A stretch of 64,000 bases of DNA from contig CM032127.1 of assembly GCA_018894105.1 (NCBI GenBank), positions 35,422,760 to 35,486,759 of the forward strand. The letters are read 5' to 3'. The DNA comes from Jacaranda mimosifolia. Its lineage: Eukaryota; Streptophyta; Magnoliopsida; Lamiales; Bignoniaceae. Made by a program: the position numbers and the translations under genes. The notes beneath the pieces are model-generated. The model had not been told where the DNA came from and did no database searches. It saw only the letters and a list, made by a program, of their open reading frames with translations. Positions 11,865 through 24,115 of the stretch are shown here, piece by piece; within the stretch, counting starts at the first letter, position 1, and the number at the start of each line of letters is the position of its first letter.

Positions 11865-12294
11865 AAATGAACTTATTGCCTTGAAGGTATTGAGGTTCAA
11901 TGGTGTCTAGTATTTTAGTTTGATTGTAAGTGTTGAGAAGTGAGGGAATAGAATTTAAGTTGATTTATGATCGAAATTAGATTGATTTCTGCATGGGAGG
12001 GAAAGAAGGGGTAATGTTAAGAGTCCAGTCCTTTGATGAGGTAACGTAAAGGAGTGTGTAGCACAAGGATCCATGAAATAAATGAACTTATTGCCTTGAA
12101 GGTATTGAGGTTCAATGGTGTCTAGTATTTTAGTTTGATTGTAAGTGTTGAGAAGTCAGGGAATAGAATTTAAGTTGATTTATGATCGAAATTAGATTGA
12201 TTTCTGCATGGGAGGGAAAGAAGGGGTAATGTTAAGAGTCCAGTCCTTTGATGAGGTAACGTAAAGGAGTGTGTAGCACAAGGATCCATGAAAT
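11865..12294. repeat. 215-bp direct tandem duplication spanning an LTR edge
   Basis: Bases 11865-12079 and 12080-12294 are the same sequence end to end; I see one difference (GTGAGGGAA versus GTCAGGGAA). The last 33 bases of each unit (from TAAAGGAGTGTGTAGCACAA) are the terminus of the CopL solo LTR next to it, and the rest is its flank. The duplication must therefore be younger than the LTR insertion. Confidence 0.9.
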
Positions 12295-14479
12295 AAAGCA
12301 AATAACGCTAAATTAAAACTTATCTACGCAGGATCAAATCATGCATAAAATGGATTTGGAAGAAGATAAATACCTTGAACGCTCAAAAATCCAAGGTAGA
12401 ATGGAATAAAGGCTTGAACACTTCAAAGTTGTCTTCCTCTGGCACAGCGGCAACATGGCAACAATTGCCTAACCAGAACACCTCCGATCTGGTTGAAATT
12501 TAGATACAACCTCCTCAACACCTTGGGAAGCTGCTACAGTAAAATTTTCAACAGAAAATAAATTCGGCGAAGTCTGAAAAAATCGCTCCAAACAGACTAC
12601 CCTGCATTGGATCTTCCAAGAGCAGGGCTATCCAATTGTCTAGCCTCTAATATGATGATCTACATGCCATAGGCAAATCCCTATCAATCTTTAGTCAGTT
12701 GGAAAATCAAAGAGAGAAGAAATGATGAAGGCTGATTTTAGGATAAGAATGAAGAAGAAAGGTGTGAAACTTCAACACATGAGTGAATCACACAAATTGG
12801 AGGGAAAAGTGGAATCTAGCATACATCTCTTTCTTTGGCCGCCCCCTCCTCTATTTATAGAGATGGAGGTGTGATGCAAGTTGGCATCACACCTCCCGTG
12901 AAGTTGGTGCCAACTTGGCAAGGCATGGAGCATGTAAAATGTGAATTTCACTTGCATTTGAATTTCATTTGGAATCTTTATTTCATCTCATGAAACATCA
13001 TCCAAATGAACTCTTTCATTTGAATTTCCTTCCAAAATTATTTTTTCACTCTAATTAAATTAACTCCTTAATTTAATTAATTGGTCTTGACTTAACTCTT
13101 TAAGTCAATTAGCTTAACTCTTCAAGCTAGAAGGTGTTAACTTAACTCTTTAAGCTAATTTGACCAATTGATAGTCATATGGAACCAATTAAATTAACTC
13201 CTTAATTTAATTGGTCTAATTAAAATCCTTAAATTATTTTGATCAATTTAACAATTAAATCAATCAAATCGAAATGACCAAAAATGAGCCAATCGTTTTT
13301 CCTCCACAAAATCGGTCATGTGGAATTTTCTAACTCATAGAAAATTCCTTTCATCAAATAGAATACCCTATTAGCTTTTGTGTGTGACCCATTAGGTTCT
13401 ACCATTCATTAGACATTGGCTCACAACTCTTGTGATATTTAGAATATCAAAATATTCACACTAGTTTAGACTCCTTTAAACTAATAACGCAATTCAATTA
13501 ATCTCCATTAATTGAAGAGTATTCAATCTCCATGGTCGATGTCCAACCTCAAGCCCATGGAACCCAATTAATTAGCCGAAATGAATATGCTCCTGCAGAA
13601 CTATTCTAGCTCTATGCTTTCCATGCAAATACAGTCATTTTGCCTCCTATCTCTCGAAACAGGCCTAGGACAAGATAATTGTCGGTTCCGTAATAGCCTC
13701 GATAACTATGTTTCTATCCTAATGTTCGATTCCCCTTTATGACCATAGTTTTAGGAAAGTCCTTTTCCAAATTGTCATACTACCCTGCGCAAGGATTCCA
13801 TAGAATCGATCATTATAGAATACATAGGAGATGCGCTCGCCCTTCATAATGACGAGGAGATGGATCCTATCTTGGATCACGCAAACCTCCATGCCTAAGT
13901 AGCTTATACCCAAGCTCAACCCGAATGACCCATAGAATGGTCAAGGAAGAGTCAAAGCATGAGAACATAAACACAAGGTTACCATGGATCCTTAGGTCTA
14001 AGGACTAATTATATGCACTAGCGTAAGCTGGAGAAATGTTCACTACTTACTTGCCACTATAGCTATCTAGTGGATTCTCCGAACGGGCCTTTAGTGAACT
14101 TGTTCTTTAACAAACACCCACTAACATGCACCCATATCTAACATGGATTGCTCATGAAACGGAGCAATATACAACCCTTTGGATTTATGCATTGTTAGTG
14201 TAAGTCTATCCAAATCTTAGATGCCCTGTCTTATAAGATTCTACGACTTGGAATATTTTAAAATCATGTCCTTGTAAGACTTATTTCATGATCACCGCCC
14301 AGTGCGTGACCAAGTCACGCAGTCTTGTGTGATCTAAGGGCTTCAACCAAATGCTAGTGAAGTAAATTAAGCATAAGATAAAGATGGCCATTTATATTGA
14401 TTATCATTGAATCCAGATTGTATCACGAGTAAAATAGTTTATATGTCAATCTAATTTGCTTCAAGATACTATTCCAACA
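12262..14479 (-). mobile_element. CopL solo LTR, minus strand
   Basis: On the minus strand it starts TGTTGGAATAGTATCTTGAA (right end 14479) and ends ...GGATCC, then 20 bases to TTTA, i.e. the terminal CA has become TA. Flanks are TAACG (12257-12261) and TAATG (14480-14484), a 5-bp duplication with one change. Internal sequence is bounded by nothing but flank, so it is a solo LTR (2218 bp), the usual product of recombination between two LTRs. Palindromic AT blocks typical of the family lie at about 13050-13260. Confidence 0.85.
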
Positions 14480-14484
14480 TAATG

Positions 14485-16848
14485 GTTAGCCTAGTGGTGA
14501 CTAAGCAGTAGTATGGTTGGGCAGGCGTTCGCTCTGAGCGACCACATTAGATGCTCGCTCTAAATGACCACATTAGGTACCCGCAAAAGGCACTAGATCC
14601 GGGTGCCTGTGTTGGGAACTTTTTGTCAAGGTGTGCGAACTTAGACATTTTTCCATTATCAGTGGAATGCTAATCTTCTTGGTAAATATAACGAGATCAC
14701 CTTCTCTTATAGAGATGGTCATATGAACATTGCTGCAAAATAGCAATGTCGCAGGGGTAGTTAGAAAATTTTCTTGGGACTAAGGTTTGTGTCTTAGAGA
14801 ATGTTGAAGATGTACCTTAGGAGTTGTGCTCTGCAAACAACTTAGAAAAATTTGTTTGGGGCGTCTTATACTTAGGAGACTTTTTATGGTCACTTTACTT
14901 ATCAAGTTAGGTCTATAGACTCACATTTACTTAATTTTCATCTAAGTTTAGATTTGACAGGTTTTTTCGACTTATTATTTTTTTAAGAGGTGCTATGCTA
15001 GTTGCCTAAATTCATCCAAAGACTTAGACAAAATTTAAGCTTGTAATTGTAAAGAGCAATCAAGAGGTGAGTTCTCAGGGTGACATCTTTTTCTCCTTTT
15101 TCCTTTTCTTTATCTCACTCTAGTCTTTGGGAGCTTTCGTCTAACTCATTAGAGTCATTAAAACTTCTTGGTGTACATCAAATTAAAAGACGATCATGTC
15201 TTAAGAGCTAGATGTTGGGACGTTAGACACGATTTGAGTTAGAGTCTGCAACTAAGTCGAAGTTGGACTTCATAGGTCAAATGTGGGATGATGCTTGTTA
15301 ATTATGGAGAAATGGTGTACTCAGGGTGCCAGGAGGTAGAGCTTGCTTGGTTGGACATTGAGTGATGCACTTGGGTGTCCATTTCCTCATTCAGGCGCTT
15401 AATATTATGCTTCATCGCACAAATCACACTTCGATAACCCGCTTCTCGTTTGGGCACCTGGGGAATTATTCAAACACTCAAGTGGTGCCATTGGGCACGA
15501 TTAGAATTTTTTTATGGAGGTTTCATGCTTTGGTAATTACTTTGACTCCTCAATAGGGCCTTACACTTTGTGAATGACTTAGAGTTTTTCATGGAGCTTA
15601 GCACCTTAGAGATCTCTCAGAACATCTGGTAAAGCTTTGTACTTAATGGATGATTTAAAAATTCTATGATCCCAACATCTCTTAAGTTCTCATTTAGAGT
15701 TAATTTATTCTGGAAGCCTTTTAACGTGCCTTATGAAGGGGTCTTTTTAAGGACTCTTCAAGATGTGTAATCACATTACGTCACTTTGTGCGACATGTGG
15801 AGGTTTTGTTATGAATATGACACTTAGTGCTCTAAAAGGTTCTTCTACTTGGCCATTGTGACTCTTTTATAAGTGTATCTTTAGGTAGGTATCTTCAAGA
15901 TGGCTCCCAGCAATTGTGGTTTATATAATCCTCCCTTATCTCTCTTTAGATAGCCATTGTAAGCCAAACATAGAGTGACTTTCGCATTTGCCTTATTGTC
16001 GAATCTTGTGTTTTTGTTGCTAGAGTTAGAGTTTTGAGGGATGTGAGGTCATTTTATTTGTGAAACTAAAGTTGCCTATTAAGTTATGGTCAGAATTTAG
16101 TAGAACAAAGGTCTCACAAGTAGGGGGAGCTATAGCTAAGGTAAAACATCATAAGGATAAGGCAGTCAAAGCAGTTCGGTAGTGAAGTCAAAAAGTTGAA
16201 GAGTCGACTAAGTTGTTGAAAAAACATGAGCACTTGAAGGTGAAACTCGCTAAAGATGTAAAGAGTAGGGAAAAGTTCTTAAATTCCTCTATTGAGAGGA
16301 CCTTGTGAATGTGGCTCGTGAGGATACAACTAAGAAGCATAAGGGCTTTGTTCTTTGAGGTGCTAGATGCAGATATGATGGCAAAGGAACTAATGGATGC
16401 AACTTCACAAGAGTGAATGTTATGTATATGGTAATAGTACTGAATAGAATTTACATTTAAGATTTTGACACTACTTAGCATATTCTAATCAGTTTGAGTA
16501 GTGTTTCGGCATTATTTTTCTTTTTGTATTTTTATTTGCTTTTAAAGGTCAAGTATTAGCCAAACATCTTTTTGTCTCTCATTTGATTCCAAAGAAGTTT
16601 CTTTATTCCCGTCCATTTTGTGTTCGTGCAAACACTTAGACAATTGAATGGCTATTGATTTTATGAATGCATAATTTGGGAATTGATTAATAAAAGGCAT
16701 CAAGCATTAGGGAAAGATAGTACAACTTAAGTGTCCCCATCGGGTGTCGAATTTGGGTACACATGCAACATACCCGACTTGGGCATCCATACAGCACTCA
16801 TCTTAGGCCTATTAGGTGCGAGGTTAGGGCACCCAATCTCGAGCGTAG
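14485..16848. other. Unassigned, probably old retrotransposon sequence
   Basis: No intact gene. At about 16110-16400 the plus strand reads, with stops, a lysine-rich and probably coiled-coil-like stretch (KVKHHKDKAVKAV ... VEESTKLLKKHEHLKVKLAK), which may be the remains of a protein-coding gene or of an element's extra ORF. GC-richer words with 'gggtgcc' and 'ggcaccc' recur at 14560-14620, 15300-15500 and 16740-16840. I cannot name the source. Confidence 0.35.
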
Positions 16849-17346
16849 TGTCACGTCCTGGTTGAGACATGCAAAGAAGCAAAGCGCCAAATTTTCAGGA
16901 ATATCCTAGAGAACTTTGGAACATTATACATATTTGTAGAAATTTATAGAAGTTGAACAGAAATTGAACAGAAACTTCTTAAGTATGGTTCTAGAAAAAT
17001 AGTCTTAGGAAACTTTTGGAAATATGACATAGACTGTAGGATTAAAATAATCTCCACTGTCAATTTGAGATGAGGGTAGTACAAATAGGTGTAGGAGTTT
17101 ATTGATAAATCAACCAAGAAGAAAACTAATAAGAAAGAATAGAGTAACAAGTTGAGTTCAAATAATACAAACCTCTTAGAATTTCTCTCTAAACTCTCTA
17201 TTTCTCTCTAAAACTTAACTAACTCACTTCACACACATACACTGCACTTGAAGAACGAGGCTTACTTAGCTAGTATTGCAGGGGGTGAATAAGGAGCTAA
17301 GTGCTAGTGTGCTATATGAGAGCTTGTGAGGGACAAGTCCATGATA
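16849..17346 (+). mobile_element. Chromovirus (Ty3/Gypsy) 5' LTR
   Basis: Begins TGTCACGTCCTGG and ends ATGATA, aligned to the 3' LTR end CGTGACA (so the final CA is now TA). About 498 bp. It matches the 3' LTR of the same element, which starts at 24116 and resumes after an insertion at 34356: for example 'aaagcgcca' followed by 'gaatatcctRgagaacttt' is in both. The 5-bp flank CGTAG (16844-16848) does not match the right flank ACAGC, so the target-site duplication is lost or the ends are off by a few bases. Confidence 0.85.
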
Positions 17347-17348
17347 GG

Positions 17349-17360
17349 TGGTATCAAAGC
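17349..17360 (+). promoter_or_regulatory. Primer-binding site, tRNA-Met type
   Basis: TGGTATCAAAGC, two bases after the LTR end. Plant retrotransposons primed by initiator-Met tRNA have TGGTATCAGAGC; this copy has one G-to-A change. It marks the element as plus-stranded. Confidence 0.9.
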
Positions 17361-17602
17361 TTGGTTGGGTTTTGGTGCTGTGAAGAAGTTAGTATGGCCA
17401 TTGACAACACTTCTGGCATCATCGATGAGAGGGGAAGAGAGAACGTGCCAACCCACAATAAGAAGAAACAGCAGGACCAAAGCAAGACTCATAAGGGTGT
17501 CTCTTAGGAGGGTGTCGTGGATGAATTAAGTGAGAGGGCAAAACAAATTAAGCACATTATCGAGATATTGGAAGAGCATGCGACACTCTAACAGAGGAAC
17601 GA

Positions 17603-18288
17603 GTGGGACAAATGGAGACCAAGGTGGAAGAACATTTGACATGTATGGATGAAAAGATTCGGGGCATCATCCACATACTCCAAGCAAGCATTAAAGGGAT
17701 ATGTGAGGACATAACGTTATGCCAACAGGCGATGGCTAGTGGGGCTACTATTGTGAGGGCCATCATTATAAGAGTAGACCACCCAAAGCCCAAGATGTTT
17801 GATGGAAAGAGGAACGCACAAAAGGTTGAGAACTTCTTGTGGTAGATGGAGACCTACTTTGAGGGTTTCGGCCTTAATGATGAGATAATAGAGGTATGAA
17901 TAGCTTCTCTCCACATTACCAATGTTGCTACATTGGGGGTGATGTAGGAAACAAGCTGATATTGAAAGGGGCACCAGTAGAATTGGTACTTGGGAAAACT
18001 TTAAGAGGGAATTGAAGAAGTACTTCTACTTGGAGAATATAGTGTACGAGGCATAGAAGAAGTTGCATGAGTTGAACAATGGACGACCATTCTAGAGTAT
18101 ATGAAGGAATTCGCGATACTCATGATTCAAATCCCCAATATAGTAAAGGGGGACTTGTTGTTCTGCTTTATTGATGGCCTTCAATATTGGGCAAGGTAAG
18201 AGGAGCACCAAAGGAATGTGACAAGATTGGATGAGGCTATTGCTATAGCTGCCTTACCAAGTACCTTAGGAATGTCAACCCTAGCAAG
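17603..18288 (+). pseudogene. Chromovirus gag, first part
   Basis: Capsid-type sequence with stops: 'PKPKMFDGKRNAQKVENFLW' then METYFEGFGL, and later 'ILEYMKEFAILMIQIPNIVK' then GDLLFCFIDGLQYWAR. These are the hallmark blocks of plant chromovirus gag ('P+.FDG.RDA+.+ENFLW.ME.YF', 'I.EYVKEFS.LML.IPN', 'L..F.DGL..WA'). At least six stops break the 230 codons. Gag is interrupted at 18288 by a solo LTR and resumes at 20484. Confidence 0.85.
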
Positions 18289-20478
18289 TATTAGAATAGT
18301 GCCCCACAAGCTAATTAGATTGGCATGTATAACTACTTTATATAACAATCTTAATTCAAGGATATTCAATAAAATAGCCATCTTCATCTAATACATTTAT
18401 GATTTCTTCCTATGAATTTAGTTGAAGCCCTTAAATCATATAGGACAATGAGACTTGGTCACGATTTTGATGGTGATCACGAAGCATGTCTTCATGGTCA
18501 TGATTTTAAATATTCCAAGTCATAGAATCTAATAAGACAGGGCATCTAAGATTCGGACAGACTTGCACTAACAATGCATACTCCAAGGAGTTGGATAATG
18601 CCCCATTTCATGGGCAATCTATGTTAGATATAGATGCATGTTAGTGGGTGCTTGTTAGAGAACAAGTTCACTGAAGACTTACCTAGAGAATCTACAAGGT
18701 GTCCTAAGTGGTATGTCGGTAGTAGAAAATTCTTTAACTTACAATAGTGCATATAATTCTTTAACTTGAGGTCCCACAACAACCTTGTATTTAGGTCCTT
18801 GTACTTTAATTTTGCTCCGAACACGTAGTGTGTCGCCCGGGGCTTAGGTTGGGCATAAGCTACCTAAGTATGAAGGTTGGTGTGTTCCAAAATGGGATCT
18901 GTTTTTCCCCTCTGTGAAAATGGGGCGATCTCCTATGTATTCTAAGATGATTAGTTCCAAGAATCCATACACAAGGTGATATGACAATTTGGAAAATGAG
19001 TTTTTCAAAGTTGAGGTTATAATGGAAAATTGAACATCAAGAATAGATACGTAGTTATCGATGCTATTAGAGAAATAGCAAATATCTTGCCCTGGGCCTC
19101 TTTGGGGAGATTGGAAATGGAAGGACCGTATTTACATGGCAATTGTAAATGGTAATGGTTCACCCCAAGATTAATTCATCCAATTGGTTGGGCTCCATTA
19201 GCTTATGCTAGACATTGACTATGGACATTATGTACTCTTCAATTGATATAGATTAGTTGATAGAGTGATTAGTTTAAAAGAGTTTAAAATAATCAGAATA
19301 TTCAATATTTAATAAATCACAAAGAGTCGTGAGCCGTTGTCTAATTAATTGGTGAACCAAAAGGGTCACACACATTAGAACACTATAATTGGATTAGAGA
19401 AATTATCTAAGTAGTTAGATAATTAAAGTGGTGAAGTTTGAGAGAGAGACCAAGTTGACTAATTAAGAATTGGTCATAATGGCCTGATTAATTTAAGTGT
19501 TAAATTAATCAAATTTATTTAAAAAGTTAAATTAGACCAATTAAATTAAGAAATTAATTTAATTGGTGCCATGTGGCAATTTAATTAGTCAATCAACTTA
19601 AGGAGTTAAGTTGATTTAATTAACTTAAAGAGTTAAGTTGATTTAATTAAATTAAGGAGTTAATTTAATTAGCAAGAAAATCTAATTTTGGAGGAAAAAT
19701 TAAAGTGGAAGAGTAAATTTTAAAATAATGAGTTGCATTTTAATTTTAGAAATTAAAATTAGACTAAGCATGCAAGTGGGCATGCAAGTTGGCAATGTGA
19801 TGAAGTTGTAATGGAAACTTCCAAGAGCTTTCTAAGCATACTATAAATACACCATCACCCTCACTTAAGTGGCCGACCATGCTATCATTTTTCCCTCCCA
19901 AGGAGGTTAGCTCATGTGTTGAGTAAAAACCTCTTCTCTAGTTTTCCTCCGACTACCTTTTGTTTTTTCCAACTCCCTCACACCTTTCTCTCTTCTTCAT
20001 CCTTCCTCCTCCATATTCTAGCATACTAAGTGAGGACTAAGAGTGCATCTAGGTGTGTGAATCATCTTTAGAGGCACAACAAGTGGAGTGCTCAAGTGTT
20101 GGTTAGCAAGATCCTTCAATTGAAGATGTTTTTTTTTTTTTTTTGAGGATCTCCTTGTCCGGTGGCTTTGGTGGCCATCTTACTGTTTTGCTGCCATTTT
20201 TTGTCATCTTGGAGATTATAAATTGAGCAAAAGTTTCTGACCTTGTTGATTGTTGGTGAGGAGAAAAATATCCAAGAGAAAAATGAGGTAGATCTTGCAT
20301 AGAAGGTGTTCTAGTGGAAGATCTTCTTGTTGCCTCCAAGTTTTCTTTCAAGGTAATTTCTCTTAATCACAAATCCTTTATTTAGGCATAAACAAGATCC
20401 TTTTGATTGTTATATTGTAAGTTAATTTTGCTTTTAATTTTTCAAATCAATTGGATCCTTGCAATATCAAACTTTTCA
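18289..20478 (+). mobile_element. CopL solo LTR inserted in chromovirus gag
   Basis: Starts TATTAGAATAGTGCCCCACA (TG changed to TA) and ends AAACTTTTCA, 2190 bp, between perfect 5-bp duplications GCAAG at 18284-18288 and 20479-20483. A CTATAAATAC box at about 19848 is a likely LTR promoter TATA box. AT-palindromic blocks at 19480-19680 are the same as in the other copies. The gag frame continues on both sides. Confidence 0.95.
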
Positions 20479-20483
20479 GCAAG

Positions 20484-21073
20484 TTGAAGAATGAAAAGAG
20501 TAACATAGTTAAAGGTGGGGAGAGAATAAAGACCACAGGGATGGACACGACAAGCCCTCATTAGGATAGAAGGACTATGAGAACAAGAAGCAGGTGTTTG
20601 TACCTAAAGGTAGTTCCTATGTATGCAAAAGGTCACATGCAATGAAGGACTGCCCGAAGTTTAGATCCTTATCGACTATTATCGAAGATCATAAAGCGGC
20701 GGATAGTCTAGAACAAGGTGCAAGCCACATTAGGTCTCTACAGTTGCTTAATGTCCTCAAAGCCAAGGTAATGCCCACGATGTCAAGTAAAGGGCTATTG
20801 TACATGGACGTTAGCATCAATGGCGAGCCCGCTAAGGCTATGGTAAACACAGGGGCAACACACAACTTTGTTGACGAGCAGGAGGCGAAGCAATTGGGCC
20901 TACGCATTGTGAAGGGGGGTGGTTGGCTCAAGATAATAAGCACAAGTGCTAAGCTAATTAATGGCACCAATAAGGGAGTAAACATGAATTTAGGCACTCG
21001 AAGCAGCCAAATCGTCTTTTCGGTGGCACCGATGGACAATTTCAAACAGGGATGTACTTCTTTTGTAAGGTAA
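20484..21073 (+). pseudogene. Chromovirus gag end and protease
   Basis: A 159-residue frame (20594-21073) opens with the nucleocapsid zinc knuckle remnant YVCKRSHAMKDCPKF (only part of the CX2CX4HX4C pattern: the second C, H and third C are there, the first C has become another residue) and continues into the aspartic protease: DVSINGEPAKAMVNTGATHN, then FVDEQEAKQLGLRI. In active relatives the catalytic motif is VDTGATHNF; here D is N. The rest (VAPMDNFKQG) is the usual protease end. This is the longest uninterrupted piece of the element. Confidence 0.85.
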
Positions 21074-21399
21074 TTGCTATTCCTATACCTTACTTTAATT
21101 CAGTTTGCATCTTAGATAGGGAAGCGACGTGTATAATACCTGCTACGAGTGCACCCAGGAGGAATGCCAAGATGCATAATTATCGGCTATACAGTTGGCT
21201 AAGAGGGTCAAGAAGGGTGAGCTTATGTTTTTTCCAACCAAGAAAATACATGAACTAATAGATGGTACTCTAAGAGATGATACACCACCGATCATAAAGG
21301 AAATCCTTAAGTAAAACACTGACGTGATGCCACCAGAGCTACCTAAGAAACTTCCACCTAGGTGAGAGGTGGACCACCAAGTCAAGTTGGAGCCTGGTG

Positions 21400-22110
21400 C
21401 CAAACCACTCACAATGGCACCTTATTTGCTAGCACCACCTAAGTTGGAGGAGCTAAGGAGCAACTTAAGGAGTTGTTGGACATGGGGAGGATTCGACCCC
21501 AAGGTACTGTATGGCACCCTGGTATTGTTCTAGAAGAAGCACAATTGATCATTGAGGGATGTGCATGGATTATCAGGTGCTTAATAAAATTACTATGAAG
21601 GATAAGTATCCAATCCTTGATAGACTTGAGAGTGACAAGATCTATACAAAGATAGACTTGTAGAAGGGCTATTACTAAGTCCTAATTACCGAAGGTGACA
21701 AGCCAAAGGCGACTTCTATGATGCGCTATAGCTCCTGCAAGTGGCGAGTGATGCAGTTTGGCTTGACCAACACCCCGGCCACGTTCTACACACTTATGAA
21801 TAAGATCTTCCAATCGTACTTGGACCAGTTTATGGTGGTCTATCTTCACAATATTGTGCAGTAAATAACACTTTAGAGGAATATGCTAACAACCTACGCA
21901 CTATTTTTCAAGTACTGAGGGATAAAGAGTTGTTTACAAAAAAGGATAAATGTTTATTCATGAAGGAGGAGATACCATTCCTAGGCCACGTTATAGGGGC
22001 AAGTTAAAGATGGACGAATTAAAGATCAAAGCTATCAGAGACTGGGAGCCACCAGCCATAGTAACAGAGTTATGATCATTCCTTGGGTTGGTGAACTACT
22101 ACTAACACTT
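21400..22110 (+). pseudogene. Chromovirus reverse transcriptase
   Basis: Frameshifted blocks in order: '[19 protein letters not shown]' (21560), 'DKIYTKIDL' and 'GYY' (21650), 'WRVMQFGLTNTPATFYTLMN' (21740), 'FMVVYLHNIV' (21830). The last is the polymerase motif YLDDIV in which both aspartates are lost (H, N). 'KCLFMKEEIPFLGHVI' like text follows near 21950. Non-functional. Confidence 0.85.
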
Positions 22111-22114
22111 CATT

Positions 22115-22746
22115 CATAGTTACACAACATGAGCCATCCTATTGACATACCTGCTAAAGAAGAAAGAAATGTGGGAGTGGACTGAGAAGTGCCAAGAAGC
22201 CTTCAAGGACTTAAAAGCAACCATTAGCAGTGAGTTGGTTTTAGTACTGCCCGACTTCGATAAAACTTTCAAATTGCATACTGATGCCTCTAACTTTGCT
22301 ATTAGAGGATTAGACGAATGATAATACATGAAGGACATCCAACAACTTTTGAGACCTCCAAGCTTAATTAGGCAAGAAGGCACTACAGAGTGCAAAAGAA
22401 AGAGATGACAACCATTGTGCATTACTTGCAGGTATGGCAACATTACTTGCTAGTATTCAAGTTCGGGATCAAGACAGAGAACATAGCCACCAACTACTTG
22501 CAAACACAAAAGAAGTTGACACCAAAGCAAGCAAGATGGCAGGACTTTCTAGCGGAGTTTGACTACGAGTTGGAGGACAAACCAGTCAACGCGAATTTAC
22601 TAGCCAATGCCCTAAGTCAAAAGGTAGAACTTGCAGCTGTTAGCCTAGCCAAAGTGACTATGATGGACTTGATCAAGCAAGGATTGAAGAATGCCCCTAT
22701 GCCTAAAGAGCTAAAGAAGTTAGCTAAAGAAGGGAAGATACGATAA
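22115..22746 (+). pseudogene. Chromovirus RNase H and connection region
   Basis: Blocks 'LPDFDKTFKLHTDASNFAI' (22240-22300, with the TDAS motif of Gypsy RNase H, D intact) and, in a 118-residue frame 22390-22746, 'QTQKKLTPKQARWQDFLAEF' with DYELEDKPVNANLLANALS (the 'KL...Q.RW..FL.EFD...EYKPG..N.VADALSR' block at the RNase H end). The segment between is out of frame. Confidence 0.85.
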
Positions 22747-22769
22747 TTCTAAGTGGAGGATTGCCTATT

Positions 22770-23640
22770 CTACACCAACGGGTGATGCTTATATATGCTA
22801 AAATGGAACAACTTAAGGTGAGAGCTTACTTGGGAATGCAATGATACCAAGTGGGCAAGACACTCGGGCTAAAAGAGGACTTTAGCGCTACTTGAGATAA
22901 CGTACTTTTGGCCCCAAATGAAGGATGAAGTGAAGGTGTACATGTAGACGTCCCTCATATGCCAACAAGACAAAAGGGAGAATAAGCAACCCACAGGATT
23001 ACTTGAACCGTTACTAGTTCCTAAGTGTTTATAGTAATCTATCTCCATGGACTTCATAAGTACCTTGCCAAAGTTTGAAGGATTTGGGTTGATCATGTTA
23101 GTGGTGGACTAGTTTTCTAATTATAGGATATTCATACCATGTTCAAAGGATTATAGGGCAGAAGATGTGACATGAGCATTCTTCAAGAATGTTGTGAAGC
23201 ACTAGGAGCTGCCAAGAAGTATCATAAATGATCAAAAACCCCTCTTCATGGGCAAGTTATGGACAAAACTGTTCAAGCTGCTTGGAAAGAAGTTGTGCTT
23301 CTTTACTCTTTTTCACCTACATATTGATGGACAAATTGAATGGGTGAACGCATTGTTGGAGTGCTACTTGAGGTACTTTGTAAGTGCCAACCAAGGGGAC
23401 TGGGCCAAGCTCATAAACGTGGGACAATTTTCCTACAACTTACAGTGAAGCGAGGCCATGGAAAGAAGTCCGTTCAAGCTAGCAATAGGACAACAACCTC
23501 ATACCCCATACACATTAGCAACAACACTTGAAGGCAAAGTCCTGGTACAATGAAGATGGGAGCACAACAACTTAGCATGGTCATACTTAGAAAAGGCTCG
23601 CATGAGGATGTAAAAGTAGGCAGATGAGAAACGATAGCCT
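22770..23640 (+). pseudogene. Chromovirus integrase
   Basis: Recognised in pieces: 'EITYFWPQMKDEVKVYM' (22890), 'LICQQDKRENKQPTGLLEPL' (22955), 'SISMDFISTLPKFEGFGLIM' (23040, core domain first Asp of the DDE triad), 'IINDQKPLFMGKLW' (23220, second Asp), and 'WAKLINVGQFSYNLQ' (23400; family 'W...L...E.AYN...H'). The zinc-binding HHCC part keeps only a few residues. Several stops. Confidence 0.85.
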
Positions 23641-23899
23641 AAAAAGTTTAAGATTGGCAACTAAGTCATGGTGAAGCTGCTGCCTCAATAATTAATGTAT
23701 TATAGGGGATGCACAAAGGTTTGGTGCATAGGTAAGAAGAATTGTTTCCAGTCATTGCCAAATTAGGCAAGGTATCTTACCAACTTGACTTGCCGAACAC
23801 TTTGAATATTCATCCAGTCTTCTATATGAGTATATTCAACCCTTAATATAGAGTCAAAGAAGACCTGAGCCAAGGAGAATCACACTGAGCACCTCTCGC

Positions 23900-24045
23900 T
23901 ATGACCAAGTCTTATGACAAAAAGGTGGAGGAAGTTATAACATCCCAAGTCATGAGGCAGTGAAGCATGCCACCAAGCACATAGTACTTGATCAAGTGGA
24001 ACGGACTACTCAAGTCCAAGGCAACATGGGAAATTAAAGAAGACT
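23900..24045 (+). pseudogene. Chromodomain at the integrase C terminus
   Basis: With one stop, the frame reads 'YLIKWNGLLKSKATWEIKED' followed by LW, stop, FQDLLQNF. This is the 'YLVKWKGL...EATWE...DL..F' signature of the chromodomain and shows the element belongs to the chromovirus branch of Ty3/Gypsy, whose integrase tail directs insertion to particular chromatin. Confidence 0.85.
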
Positions 24046-24115
24046 TATGGTAATTCCAAGACCTTCTCCAAAACTTCGGCATGATGAAGGCATCGCTAAC
24101 TTAGGTGGGGCAAGA

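Noticed and set aside
20689..21045. 118-residue frame on the minus strand
   Set aside because: Shadow of the chromovirus protease frame on the plus strand, which has clear family motifs.
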